The translations under genes were made by a program, and so were the position numbers. From 2-01-FULL-39-10-A sp964565795 (lineage in GTDB: Bacteria > Patescibacteriota > Microgenomatia > Levybacterales > UBA12049), in assembly GCA_964565795.1 (NCBI GenBank), contig CAZMGC010000001.1, positions 1 through 64,000 on the forward strand: DNA of 64,000 nt, in the 5' to 3' direction. Positions 41,194 to 49,562 of this stretch are shown here, in pieces (positions within the stretch are counted from its first letter, which is position 1; each line of letters starts with the position of its first letter). The notes under the pieces are model-generated. The model made no database searches, was not told the origin of the DNA, and was given only the letters and a program-made list of their open reading frames with translations.

Positions 41194-41373
41194 ATGGTAG
41201 TAGTAAAAAAGTCACCAGGAGATTCTGATGATTCATTAATTAGAAAATTTTCAAGAAAAGTCATGTCTGAGGGTATCGTTCAGGAAGCTAAAAGAAGAGA
41301 ATTTTATTTAAAACCTTCTCTTGCACGTAAACAAAAACTTGAAGATGCCAGAAGGGTAAAGAAGGTCTGGTAA
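41194..41373 (+). CDS. rpsU: 30S ribosomal protein S21
   Basis: 59 residues. The body LIRKFSRKVMSEGIVQEAKRREFYLKP followed by a basic tail (ARKQKLEDARRVKK) matches bS21, which sits near the anti-Shine-Dalgarno end of 16S rRNA. An AAAAGGGGGTG ribosome site lies 13 bases upstream. ybeY starts two bases after the stop. It is followed by ybeY, dnaX, ybaB, prs and recR on the same strand, which may form one transcript. Confidence 0.93.
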   Translation: MVVVKKSPGDSDDSLIRKFSRKVMSEGIVQEAKRREFYLKPSLARKQKLEDARRVKKVW

Positions 41374-41375
41374 AA

Positions 41376-41762
41376 ATGAGTAACCTCAACGTTCTAATTT
41401 TTGTTGAAAGTAGATACAAGGTTAATAGAAAGAGGATTCGAACTGCGCTAGCAAACTTACTTAGTGAACAAGGCGTTAATTCTCCTGTGGAAGTTTCAAT
41501 TGCAATTGTAGGGGATCGCAAAATGCGTGAGCTTTCAAAAAAATATAAGGGAGAAGACAAAACACGAAATATTTTATCTTTTTCTTTAACTGAAGGAGAA
41601 AAACATGCGACTCCATCTGACATAATCAGACTTGGAGATATCGTAATTTCTTATCCCGTTGTAATTACAGAGGCAGCTCGTGACGAAGTTTTAGTGGATG
41701 ACAAAATTGATGAGCTAGTAGTTCATGGAATGAGTCATCTTTTGGGATTACACCACGAGTAA
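41376..41762 (+). CDS. ybeY: Endoribonuclease YbeY
   Basis: 128 residues. The zinc motif HGMSHLLGLHH at the C-terminus is the YbeY signature (HGxxHLxGxDH, here with His in place of Asp). The N-terminal part is short and the protein ends almost at the motif. It is a metal-dependent RNase for 16S rRNA 3' maturation and ribosome quality control, which fits its place directly after the S21 gene. Confidence 0.9.
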   Translation: MSNLNVLIFVESRYKVNRKRIRTALANLLSEQGVNSPVEVSIAIVGDRKMRELSKKYKGEDKTRNILSFSLTEGEKHATPSDIIRLGDIVISYPVVITEAARDEVLVDDKIDELVVHGMSHLLGLHHE

Positions 41763-41767
41763 GTTTG

Positions 41768-43123
41768 ATGGTTTTTTATTTAAAATATCGCCCCAAGAAA
41801 ATATCTGATTTAGATAGTAGTGAACTTGTCGAAAAATTAACAAGTATATTAAAAGGAAAGCTTCCAGATAAAATTCCGCACGCCTTTCTTTTTACTGGAC
41901 CAAAAGGGCTTGGAAAAACTTCTACGGCTAGAATTTTAGCAAAAGCTATTAATTGTACCAATAGAAAAAATGACGAAATCGAGCCATGTAATAAATGCGA
42001 CTCATGTAACTCTATAAATAATGGATCTAATTTAGATGTTTTGGAAATTGATGGCGCATCTAACAGGGGAATTGATGAAATAAGAGATCTTCGCGAGAAA
42101 ATTCGTTTGGCACCAGTTAATTCTCTTAAGAAAATTTATATAATTGATGAGGTTCACATGCTTACGACTGAGGCTTTTAACGCACTTCTTAAGACTTTAG
42201 AGGAGCCGCCTGATCACGCATTTTTCATGCTTTGTACTACTGAAGTTCAAAAAGTCCCTGAAACAATTCTATCAAGATGCACAAACATTAAGTTTACTAA
42301 AGCAACACTTGCAGACTTTATAAGTTCTTTTGGGCGTATTTCAAAAGGCGAAGATTTAAGAATAGATAAAGAAGCGCTGGAGCAATTAGCTAGACTTTCT
42401 GATGGATCATTTAGGGATGGCGCAAAGATTTTGGAAGAGTTGAGTGCGTCTAGTAAAAATATAACACTCAACTTAATTGAAGAGAAATACAAAACTCAGT
42501 CGATTGATAAATCAGTAACAGATTTGATTGAAAGCTTTAAAAATAAAGATTCAAAAAAAGGAATTCAAATTGTTTCTGAGCTTTCAAATGAAGCCGCTGA
42601 CTTTAAGTTAATAGTAGAAAGTCTTATAGACAGATTGCATAAAAATTTGCTTTCTGGGGTTAACGGAGAAAAAACCGATTTAGGTTTGGAAAGCACAAAA
42701 AAGCTTATCGAAATGTTAGTTAAAACTCATACGAGCATTAAGTATGCAGTTTTACCACAACTTCCATTAGAGTTAACAATTATAGAATGGGCAGCGATTT
42801 CAGGCAATGTAATTGAGTCAAAACAGGTGGATAAAGAGGAGAAGTTTGTTGCGCTATCAGCAAAAAAGCCTCTTCCAAAAGCTACTGAAAATGGTAATAT
42901 ATTAGAGTCTCTTATTGAAGAAATTAAAAAAGAAAATTTCTCAATCGCCGGAGTTTTACGAGGTTGTAAAATAGAGAAATCAAATGACAAAGAACTAGTT
43001 CTTTCTACGGAATTTAATTTTCATAAAGAAAGGCTAAGTGACGAAAAAATAATAAAATTGGTAGAAGAAAAGATTGAAAAATTAACAGGGAAAAAGATTA
43101 AATTTATAATTGAATTAAAGTAG
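41768..43123 (+). CDS. dnaX: DNA polymerase III subunit gamma/tau
   Basis: 451 residues. A clamp-loader AAA+ ATPase: FLFTGPKGLGKTSTARILAKAI (Walker A), four zinc Cys (CTNRKND...CNKCDSC), YIIDEVHMLT (Walker B), LEEPPDHAFFMLCTTE and ILSRC (sensor and arginine finger). The C-terminal tail is short, so this looks like a gamma-like form without a long tau extension. ATG 41768 is preferred over the TTG one codon before it. Six bases separate it from ybeY. Confidence 0.93.
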   Translation: MVFYLKYRPKKISDLDSSELVEKLTSILKGKLPDKIPHAFLFTGPKGLGKTSTARILAKAINCTNRKNDEIEPCNKCDSCNSINNGSNLDVLEIDGASNRGIDEIRDLREKIRLAPVNSLKKIYIIDEVHMLTTEAFNALLKTLEEPPDHAFFMLCTTEVQKVPETILSRCTNIKFTKATLADFISSFGRISKGEDLRIDKEALEQLARLSDGSFRDGAKILEELSASSKNITLNLIEEKYKTQSIDKSVTDLIESFKNKDSKKGIQIVSELSNEAADFKLIVESLIDRLHKNLLSGVNGEKTDLGLESTKKLIEMLVKTHTSIKYAVLPQLPLELTIIEWAAISGNVIESKQVDKEEKFVALSAKKPLPKATENGNILESLIEEIKKENFSIAGVLRGCKIEKSNDKELVLSTEFNFHKERLSDEKIIKLVEEKIEKLTGKKIKFIIELK

Positions 43124-43154
43124 CCCATTCGTTGTTTTAAAAACAACTTAGGGC
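43123..43154 (+). other. Hairpin between dnaX and ybaB
   Basis: GCCC (43123-43126) pairs with GGGC (43151-43154), and inside GTTGTTTT and AAAACAAC pair around a single A. It begins at the dnaX stop and ends just before the ribosome site of ybaB. There is no U-run, so it is more likely an mRNA stability or attenuation element than a full terminator. Confidence 0.45.
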
Positions 43155-43169
43155 AAAGGAGGTGATTTT

Positions 43170-43448
43170 ATGAACAATCCATTTGGACAAATAGGTGAAC
43201 TTAAAAAAATGAGAGATCAGGCTATGCAAATTCAACGTTTGCTATCAGCAGAGGAGGTAGAGGTTAACAAAAACGGAGTTGACATTACAATCACTGGGGA
43301 CCAAAAAATTAAAGAGATTAAGACTAACGGAAGAAGCGATAATGACATTAAAGAAGCAATAAATGAAGCTGTAAAGAAATCTCAAGAAATCGCAGCAAAA
43401 AAACTTGCAGGAATGCAAGGAGGATTAGGAGGATTACTAGGAAAGTAA
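43170..43448 (+). CDS. ybaB: Nucleoid-associated protein, YbaB/EbfC family
   Basis: 92 residues. QIGELKKMRDQAMQIQRLL at the start, VTITGDQKIKEIKTNGR in the centre and a Gly-rich end (MQGGLGGLLGK) fit the family. It forms DNA-binding dimers with a tweezer shape. It has the strongest Shine-Dalgarno of the window (AAAGGAGGTGA, 43155-43165). dnaX-ybaB-recR is a conserved order in bacteria; here prs is inserted before recR. Confidence 0.93.
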   Translation: MNNPFGQIGELKKMRDQAMQIQRLLSAEEVEVNKNGVDITITGDQKIKEIKTNGRSDNDIKEAINEAVKKSQEIAAKKLAGMQGGLGGLLGK

Positions 43449-44353
43449 TGTTAATTTTTTCAGGAACTTCAAATCCTGCATTAGCTAAAAAAATTGCCGG
43501 AAAATTAGATACCAAATTATCTTCTCTGGAAATATTTAAATTTCCGGATAAGGAAGTGAGGATTAGAGTATTAGAGAAGGTTTTAGATAAGCACGCTATT
43601 GTTGTGCAGTCAACCGGAGTACACCCCAACCACTATTATATGCAGCTTTTCTTTATCCTGGATGCTTTAAAAAGAAGCGGAGGATCTGAAGTTACGCTTG
43701 TGATTCCATATTTAGGCTATCAAAGACAAGACCACATTTTTAGAAGTGGAGAAGCAGTTTCTCTGGAAGTTATTGTAAACCTTATTAAGGCGATGAAAGT
43801 TGATAGGGTAATTTCATTTGATCTTCATGCGCCACGCATTTCAGAGTTTTTTATTAATAAAAGAATAAAGATGGATCATCTTTCAGCTCTTCCTGTTTTT
43901 GCAAAAGAAATCGAGAAAATGGATTTAAAAAATGTGGTTTTAGTAAGTCCAGATATGGGAGGAATCAGAAGAATTAAAATTTTAGCAGGACTTTTAGGAG
44001 ATCAAGTGCCTTGTATTTCAATAGAGAAGAATAGAGACCTTAACACAGGAGAAATCGAATCAAACAAGATTAATGGAGAGGTTAAAAAAATTGCTGTTGT
44101 TGTGGATGACGTAATTTCTACAGGAGGCACACTTATTGCGGCAGCGGATTTACTTAAGAAAAATGGCGCAGAGGAAGTGTACGTATTTGCCACACACGGA
44201 ATTTTTGCTGGAGATGCACCCACAAATCTTCAGAAATCAATTATAAAAAGGGTAACAATTGCTGATACGATTGAGGTTAGACCAAAGAGAAGATTTGAAA
44301 AACTCCATGTGGTTTCTGTTTCTCCTTTAATTGCCGAAGCACTCAAGAAATGA
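43448..44353 (+). CDS. prs: Ribose-phosphate pyrophosphokinase
   Basis: 301 residues. It makes PRPP from ribose-5-phosphate and ATP. FPDKEVRIRVLE, YLGYQRQDHIFRSGE (ATP/flexible loop), SFDLHAP, VSPDMGG and VVVDDVISTGGTL (PRPP loop) are all present. It is slightly shorter than the 315-residue B. subtilis protein. The start overlaps the ybaB stop by one base and the end overlaps recR by four. It feeds the purine operon at 54.5 kb. Confidence 0.95.
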   Translation: MLIFSGTSNPALAKKIAGKLDTKLSSLEIFKFPDKEVRIRVLEKVLDKHAIVVQSTGVHPNHYYMQLFFILDALKRSGGSEVTLVIPYLGYQRQDHIFRSGEAVSLEVIVNLIKAMKVDRVISFDLHAPRISEFFINKRIKMDHLSALPVFAKEIEKMDLKNVVLVSPDMGGIRRIKILAGLLGDQVPCISIEKNRDLNTGEIESNKINGEVKKIAVVVDDVISTGGTLIAAADLLKKNGAEEVYVFATHGIFAGDAPTNLQKSIIKRVTIADTIEVRPKRRFEKLHVVSVSPLIAEALKK

Positions 44354-44952
44354 AAGTACCCAAGTCTATCCAAAATCTAATCGAGTCGTTCGAGAAGCTT
44401 CCGGGCGTTGGTCCGAAAACGGCCCAGCGTTTGACCTTTTATCTTCTTCATGTTCCTCAGTACGAGCTCGATAAATTTGCCTCGAGTTTAACTTCCTTAA
44501 AAACGGGGACAACCATTTGCTCTAATTGTTTTACTGTAGGAGAAAGTGATCCATGCGAAATTTGTGAAGACACTAATCGTGATCAAGGACTGATTTGTGT
44601 GGTTGAAGAGCCGCTTGACGTTTTGGCATTGGAGCGCGGAGGAAAATACAAGGGTGTATATCATGTTTTACATGGAAGAATTGATCCTTTAAATAACATA
44701 GGTCCGGATGAAATTTACATTGATAAATTACTTGAAAGAATTAAAAAATCACAAATTTCAGAAATTATTTTAGCGACCAATCCGACTATGGAGGGAGAAG
44801 CTACTGCAATGTACATAACTAAGCAAATAAAATCTCATAATCCAGACATTAAGTTATCTAGAATTGGGCGTGGTTTGCCAATAGGCGCGGATTTAGAGTA
44901 TGCTGATGAAGTAACCCTCCAAAGAGCTTTAGAGGGAAGAAGTGAATTATGA
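44350..44952 (+). CDS. recR: Recombination protein RecR
   Basis: 200 residues. The helix-hairpin-helix LPGVGPKTAQRLTFYLL, the Cys4 zinc finger (ICSNC...CEIC) and the Toprim domain (LICVVEEPLDVLALER, then LATNPTMEGEATAMYI) are complete. It acts with RecF/RecO in loading RecA at gaps. It overlaps prs (ATGA) and the next gene by four bases. Confidence 0.95.
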   Translation: MKVPKSIQNLIESFEKLPGVGPKTAQRLTFYLLHVPQYELDKFASSLTSLKTGTTICSNCFTVGESDPCEICEDTNRDQGLICVVEEPLDVLALERGGKYKGVYHVLHGRIDPLNNIGPDEIYIDKLLERIKKSQISEIILATNPTMEGEATAMYITKQIKSHNPDIKLSRIGRGLPIGADLEYADEVTLQRALEGRSEL

Positions 44953-45692
44953 ATCAGCTCGGAAGTTTTGAGGACGTAATTGAAAAAGGGCAGACCACAG
45001 TAAAAAATGCAGCTAAGGCTGCGCAAGCTGGAGCCACGAACTTTGCAAATACCGCAACAGGCCAAGTTTCAAATAATACTCCAAGTGATCACGGAACTGG
45101 CGAAGCAAATAATGCTAATGCATCAGGACAGCAGATGTCAGATGATGATGCAAAAAAATTTCTTCAGGATTTATATGGTGTAAAAAGTCCTACCCAAGAT
45201 CCGCATGCACAAAACCCCACTCAACCCACTCAAGCGAATAATGCCTCTGCAAAAAAACCAGCCCAAAATCAGCAAACAGTAAAAGCCGCATTAGGTTTGG
45301 AGCGCGCTAAAAAGCCTCAAGAGAAAGTGCCAACTCCAAAGGAAACTATTAAAGCCGCATTAGGAATTCCAGGAGAAAAGCCAAAGACAGAAACTCCAAC
45401 TACTAGAGAAACCGTGGTAACTGCAATGGGTTTGCCAAATGCATTAAGTGATACGAAAACCCCAGAGGAGCAGGCAAAAATTGAAGCTTTAAGAGGAGAG
45501 CTTCATGGTGCATATTATAGGGATTTAACAAAACCACAACAGCAACAAGAGGAGTCAGTAGTCGAAAAATTGGAGAGGGAAGATCAGGAGAAAAAGCTCG
45601 CAGATCTTGAAGAATCTAAGAAGAAACCACCACCTCTCCCCGCAACTACAAAGCAGGGAACAGGTGAAAATGTAGTTGGAGTTTCGGGATAG
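44949..45692 (+). CDS. Hypothetical low-complexity protein with short repeats
   Basis: 247 residues, rich in Ala, Gln, Asn, Pro and Lys, probably disordered. Three copies of a T-V/I-K-A-A-L-G-like motif (QTVKAALGLE, ETIKAALGIP, ETVVTAMGLP) are spaced by 20-30 Lys/Pro/Glu residues. A Gln-rich helix (RDLTKPQQQQEESVVEKLERED) follows. No signal peptide. It overlaps recR by four bases, so it is co-translated with a DNA repair factor, and the repeats may be binding peptides. Confidence 0.6.
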   Translation: MNQLGSFEDVIEKGQTTVKNAAKAAQAGATNFANTATGQVSNNTPSDHGTGEANNANASGQQMSDDDAKKFLQDLYGVKSPTQDPHAQNPTQPTQANNASAKKPAQNQQTVKAALGLERAKKPQEKVPTPKETIKAALGIPGEKPKTETPTTRETVVTAMGLPNALSDTKTPEEQAKIEALRGELHGAYYRDLTKPQQQQEESVVEKLEREDQEKKLADLEESKKKPPPLPATTKQGTGENVVGVSG

Positions 45693-45744
45693 TTTGCAAT
45701 TTTCCTCAGAGCAGTTTGCCTCAATTTAAGGTAAAATAAGAAAA

Positions 45745-47052
45745 ATGAGAATTTATAATTCACTAACTCGTAGTGTTGAGGATTTTAAGCCCCAGATAGA
45801 CACAGTAACAATATACACCTGCGGGCCTACTACTTATGACTTCATGCACATCGGAAATCTTAGAACTTTTCTTATGGCGGATCTTTTTGAAAGAGCCTTG
45901 AGATTTAACGGTTTGAATCTTAAGACGGTTCAAAACATAACTGATATTGATGATAAGATTATTCGAAGAGCACAGGAGCGGGGAATAGGAATTTCAGAGC
46001 TTTCACATGAATTTGAAGAGTTTTTCTTTAGTGATATAAAAAGTTTGAACATATTACCTAAAGACATGGTAACGAAAGCTACAGCTTATGTTCAAAAAAT
46101 GGAAGACTACATCGCAGATCTTATAAAAAAAGGATTTGCTTATGTCGAGAAAGATGGATCTGTTTATTTTGATATTTCTAAATTTTCAGACTACGGAAAA
46201 TTATCAAGAATTGAAGCCGCAAATCTAAAATCGGGCACAAGAGTTTTATCTGATGATTATTCTAAAGATGATGTTCAGGATTTCGCACTGTGGAAAGCAG
46301 AACCAAAAGACGCCGTAGGTTACGCTTCACAGTGGGGATGGGGAAGACCTGGCTGGCATATAGAGTGCTCTGTCATGAGTCAGGAAAATTTAGGCGAAAC
46401 TCTAGATGTCCACATGGGTGGAATTGATTTGCTTTTTCCTCATCACGAAAATGAAATTGCCCAATCAGAAGCTAAAACCGGAAAACAATTTGTAAATTAT
46501 TGGATACACGGTGCATTTATATTAGTGGATGGAAAAAAGATGAGTAAATCTTTAGGAAACTTTTATAAATTAAAAGACATTATTGATAAAGGAATTGACC
46601 CTCTAGCTTTAAGATATTTATATTTACAAACTCACTACAGACAGGAAATGAATTTTACATGGGAAGCTTTGGAGGCCGCACAAACAGCTTTAAATAAATT
46701 GCGAAGGAATTATTCCGAAGCAAAATCAGGTAACGAAAAACTCCCATCAGGATTTTCTGAAGCAATTAATGATGATTTAAATATGCCACGTGCTTTAGGA
46801 GTTGTCTGGGAAAATATTGGGAGCTTGTCAAAAGTATCACTTGATAAAATTGATTCTGTTTTAGGTTTGAATTTATCCCAAAAAGAAGAAGAAATTGAAA
46901 TTCCATCAGATATTAAAGTGTTGGTAGATAAAAGGGAGGAAGCAAGAAAATCAGGAGATTATGAGAATGCAGACAAGATTCGTAATGAGGTTGAAAGCAA
47001 AGGATTTGTTATTGAAGATTCTAAGGGTAGAATAAGGATTAGAAAAGCTTAA
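45745..47052 (+). CDS. cysS: Cysteinyl-tRNA synthetase
   Basis: 435 residues. Class I motifs: TCGPTTYDFMHIGNLRTF (HIGH as HIGN with the zinc Cys) and KMSKSLGNF. The zinc site also uses GWHIECSVM and HHENEIAQSE. TAAAAT (45732-45737) lies seven bases before the ATG. It is slightly shorter than E. coli CysS in the C-terminal domain. It is convergent with the next gene, overlapping four bases. Confidence 0.95.
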   Translation: MRIYNSLTRSVEDFKPQIDTVTIYTCGPTTYDFMHIGNLRTFLMADLFERALRFNGLNLKTVQNITDIDDKIIRRAQERGIGISELSHEFEEFFFSDIKSLNILPKDMVTKATAYVQKMEDYIADLIKKGFAYVEKDGSVYFDISKFSDYGKLSRIEAANLKSGTRVLSDDYSKDDVQDFALWKAEPKDAVGYASQWGWGRPGWHIECSVMSQENLGETLDVHMGGIDLLFPHHENEIAQSEAKTGKQFVNYWIHGAFILVDGKKMSKSLGNFYKLKDIIDKGIDPLALRYLYLQTHYRQEMNFTWEALEAAQTALNKLRRNYSEAKSGNEKLPSGFSEAINDDLNMPRALGVVWENIGSLSKVSLDKIDSVLGLNLSQKEEEIEIPSDIKVLVDKREEARKSGDYENADKIRNEVESKGFVIEDSKGRIRIRKA

Positions 47053-47378
47053 ACTTTTCCTTCTCCAGGCTGACGGGGAGCTTCTGGTTGTGCTGGTTTT
47101 GGAGCCTGATCGCTAAGAGATCCTACTTGATGAGGAGCTAAACCTCTTATTTCATCGACTACAGCTTCTGTTTCATGTTCACCTAACCTATTTACGTCAT
47201 CAACTCCAATAATTTCTCCCATTGTTCTGTTTGGTCTATTTCCCGTAACTCTTCTCAGAATTCTTGTTGCTAATGATGGGGCTTGTTGTTCGGTAAAAGG
47301 AGCTCCAGTAGAATCAAGTCGTCCATGTTTTTCATCTGTTACTTTTTCTAAATCAATATCTGGATCTAGGTTAGTCAT
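47049..47378 (-). CDS. Hypothetical small Arg-rich protein
   Basis: 109 residues without signal or membrane segments. The middle has a basic stretch (ATRILRRVTGNRPNRTMGEIIG), then an acidic helix (DDVNRLGEHETEAVVDEIRG) and a Pro/Gln tail. Unknown family. The promoter TTGTCA-17-TATATT lies 11 bases before the ATG. It shares the Arg-rich, Lys-poor style of the other orphan genes. Confidence 0.55.
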   Translation of the reverse strand: MTNLDPDIDLEKVTDEKHGRLDSTGAPFTEQQAPSLATRILRRVTGNRPNRTMGEIIGVDDVNRLGEHETEAVVDEIRGLAPHQVGSLSDQAPKPAQPEAPRQPGEGKV

Positions 47379-47389
47379 ATCAATAATCT

Positions 47390-47418
47390 AATATAGCAGA
47401 AATTCTTTTCCTTGACAA
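47390..47418 (-). promoter_or_regulatory. Promoter of the 47049-47378 gene
   Basis: Minus strand TTGTCA (complement of 47413-47418), 17 bases, TATATT (47390-47395), 11 bases to the ATG. The -35 overlaps a TTGACA on the + strand (47412-47417). Confidence 0.65.
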
Positions 47419-47480
47419 AATTCTGACATGAAAAACTGTAAAGTATTTGTTCAAATCTGAATTTATGTTAATCTTTAATT

Positions 47481-48416
47481 ATGCTGCTGAGTCTGGCTCT
47501 ATATGTAATAGCATTTATTTTCATTTGGTTTGGTTCTGGGTTTATTGTTTCATCTACTAGCAAATTTTCCAATAAGCTTAGATTGTCTTCATTTGCCTTT
47601 TCGTTTATTTTCTTAGGTCTTCTAACTTCGGTTCCAGAGTTTTCAGTGGGAATTCAGGCTGTTGCTGAAAATGATCCGGAAATATTTGTAGGTAATCTTA
47701 TTGGAGGAATACCAGTGCTTTTTCTGATTGTTATTCCTACTCTTGCCATTTTTGGTAGGGGGATTAATCTAAAGAATGAGTTAAAGAATAATACTTTGTT
47801 TATTACAATGGGTGTAATTTTGGCACCATCAATTGTAGTTCTGGATAAAAAAGTATCAAGTTTTGAGGGAATAATTCTTGTAATTCTTTATATCATTTTA
47901 ATTTTTAGCATAGAAAGAAGAAATGGAATATTTGATAACGAAAACTCCAAGTTTTTCAGTATTAAATCCTATTCCTATAAAGATATATTAAAAATTCTAA
48001 TGGGGATCGGAATCGTTTTTATATCAAGTAATATTATTGTTGAAAAGACAATTTATTTTGCAGATATATTGAATATTTCGGCTTTTTATGTGGGTTTAAT
48101 AGCAGTTTCTCTGGGCACAAATATCCCTGAGCTATCAATTGCGATAAGATCAGTGATCGAAGGTAAAAAAGATATAGCTATGGGAGATTATTTGGGTTCG
48201 GCAGCCGCAAATACACTTCTATTTGGAATTTTTACAATTCTTAATAAGGGAGAAGTTTTAACAGTTAATAATTTTTACATAACATTTTTATTTGTATCAA
48301 CCGCCCTTTTTATTTTTTACTATTTTTCCAGAGTGAAAAATTTTATATCCGGAAAAAATGGGATTTTTATGATTGCAATTTACTTAATTTTCGTTCTGCT
48401 TGAAGTCACTCGTTAA
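47481..48416 (+). CDS. Sodium/calcium exchanger family membrane protein (YrbG type)
   Basis: 311 residues with about ten membrane helices in two similar halves. Each half carries an alpha-repeat: FLGLLTSVPEFSVGIQAV in the first and VSLGTNIPELSIAIRSV in the second (G-T-S/N-x-P-E pattern with the cation-binding Glu). This is the CaCA family, which expels calcium in exchange for sodium or protons. It would be useful to a cell with calcium-dependent dockerins, but that link is speculative. Confidence 0.85.
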   Translation: MLLSLALYVIAFIFIWFGSGFIVSSTSKFSNKLRLSSFAFSFIFLGLLTSVPEFSVGIQAVAENDPEIFVGNLIGGIPVLFLIVIPTLAIFGRGINLKNELKNNTLFITMGVILAPSIVVLDKKVSSFEGIILVILYIILIFSIERRNGIFDNENSKFFSIKSYSYKDILKILMGIGIVFISSNIIVEKTIYFADILNISAFYVGLIAVSLGTNIPELSIAIRSVIEGKKDIAMGDYLGSAAANTLLFGIFTILNKGEVLTVNNFYITFLFVSTALFIFYYFSRVKNFISGKNGIFMIAIYLIFVLLEVTR

Positions 48417-48417
48417 C

Positions 48418-48446
48418 TTGACATTGATTTCTAAAATAAGTAGTCT
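48418..48446 (+). promoter_or_regulatory. Promoter of the 48454 gene, leaderless geometry
   Basis: TTGACA (48418-48423) starts two bases after the exchanger stop codon; 17 bases, TAGTCT (48441-48446), seven bases to the ATG. Confidence 0.6.
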
Positions 48447-48453
48447 AATTTAG

Positions 48454-49170
48454 ATGGGTAAATTCTTGAGAAATATTCTATTGGTTTCTTCAGTAATACT
48501 TTTAGCAGGAGTATTTTACACTACAAACTCATTTGCTAATGAAGAGGAAGATGCTGATGTTGCGTCCGAGGCGACTCAGTCTGTTAATGCTACTCCTACG
48601 ATAAAAAACTTTAAGGCAGAAAATGTTAAAGAGAGAATTCAAAACGCTAAAGAGAAGAATAAGGATCTTAAGGAGAAAAGAGAAGCGAGAATAACGGAAA
48701 TGAAACAAAAAAAGGAAGAAAGATTGTCTGAAGCGAGACTTAAAGTATGCGAAGCAAAAGAAAAAAATATTGAAAATCGTGTTGAGATGATGAAAAAAAG
48801 AGCAGAGGTAATACATAAGGGGCACGAAAAAATTTATCAAAGAGTAGATGAATTTTATAATAATAAGTTGGTTCAAAATGGATACATTCTTTCAAATTAT
48901 GCCGACTTGAAATCAGAGGTGGTTGCTAATAAGGAAAATGTTAAAACTGCTTTTGAAACTGCAAAAGCAAGTCGTGAAGAGTTTGACTGCAATTCCGCAG
49001 ATCCAAAAGCTCAAGTAGACGCATTTAAAGATGATATGAAGGAATTGATCGAAGCGAATAAAGCTTATAAAGAATCAATCCATGTATTCGTAAAAGCGGT
49101 TCGTGATTTAGCAAAAACTGTAACTCCCGTAAAAGTTAGCCCATCGTCAGTAGAGGAGGTAAGTGAATAA
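48454..49170 (+). CDS. Secreted coiled-coil protein
   Basis: 238 residues. A signal peptide ends at about residue 29 (TTNSFA-NEE). Residues 55-115 are a charged Lys/Glu helix with coiled-coil appearance (AKEKNKDLKEKREARITEMKQKKEE), and further helices follow to residue 225. No enzymatic motif. The stop overlaps the next gene by one base, so the pair may form one extracellular complex. Confidence 0.6.
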   Translation: MGKFLRNILLVSSVILLAGVFYTTNSFANEEEDADVASEATQSVNATPTIKNFKAENVKERIQNAKEKNKDLKEKREARITEMKQKKEERLSEARLKVCEAKEKNIENRVEMMKKRAEVIHKGHEKIYQRVDEFYNNKLVQNGYILSNYADLKSEVVANKENVKTAFETAKASREEFDCNSADPKAQVDAFKDDMKELIEANKAYKESIHVFVKAVRDLAKTVTPVKVSPSSVEEVSE

Positions 49171-49562
49171 TGGATCCAGTAAATAACCAAACTCAGCAAG
49201 TAAATCCGATTAATCCAAATCCTGTTTCAGTTCCGCCCTCAAGTCCAGCCCCTGAACAAGTCGGAAATCCAGTCAGAAAAACTGATAAAAAATTCTTACT
49301 TTATGGTGTTTTGATTGGCCTAATAGTAGTTGCAGTAGTAGGGGTTGCGGGTTTCTATATGATGTTTGGTGTTAATAAGGACGCTAATGAGGTTTCCGTA
49401 GTTTCCTCGGATGTGCCTCAAGTTACAACTACGCCTGTATCTAGTGAGATTTCGGAAGTAAAAGACACAACCGATCTGGACAATCTTATCGTGAGTCTTG
49501 CCGAAGCAGATGGAGAGCTTGATAAAGAATTAGCAACATTAGAAAAAGACTCCGAATTTTAA
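49170..49562 (+). CDS. Small single-pass membrane protein
   Basis: 130 residues. An N-terminal Asn/Pro/Gln-rich cytoplasmic part is followed by one membrane helix (residues 45-68, FLLYGVLIGLIVVAVVGVAGFYMM) and an acidic exterior with Thr/Val stretches and the end LAEADGELDKELATLEKD. Unknown. Coupled to the secreted coiled-coil gene by a one-base overlap; it ends overlapping the convergent dehydrogenase gene. Confidence 0.6.
   Translation: MDPVNNQTQQVNPINPNPVSVPPSSPAPEQVGNPVRKTDKKFLLYGVLIGLIVVAVVGVAGFYMMFGVNKDANEVSVVSSDVPQVTTTPVSSEISEVKDTTDLDNLIVSLAEADGELDKELATLEKDSEF

Noticed and set aside
47412..47417. TTGACA as the promoter -35 of the exchanger gene at 47481
   Set aside because: No TAnnnT box is found 16-18 bases downstream on the + strand; the site fits better as the reverse-strand -35 of the 47378 gene.
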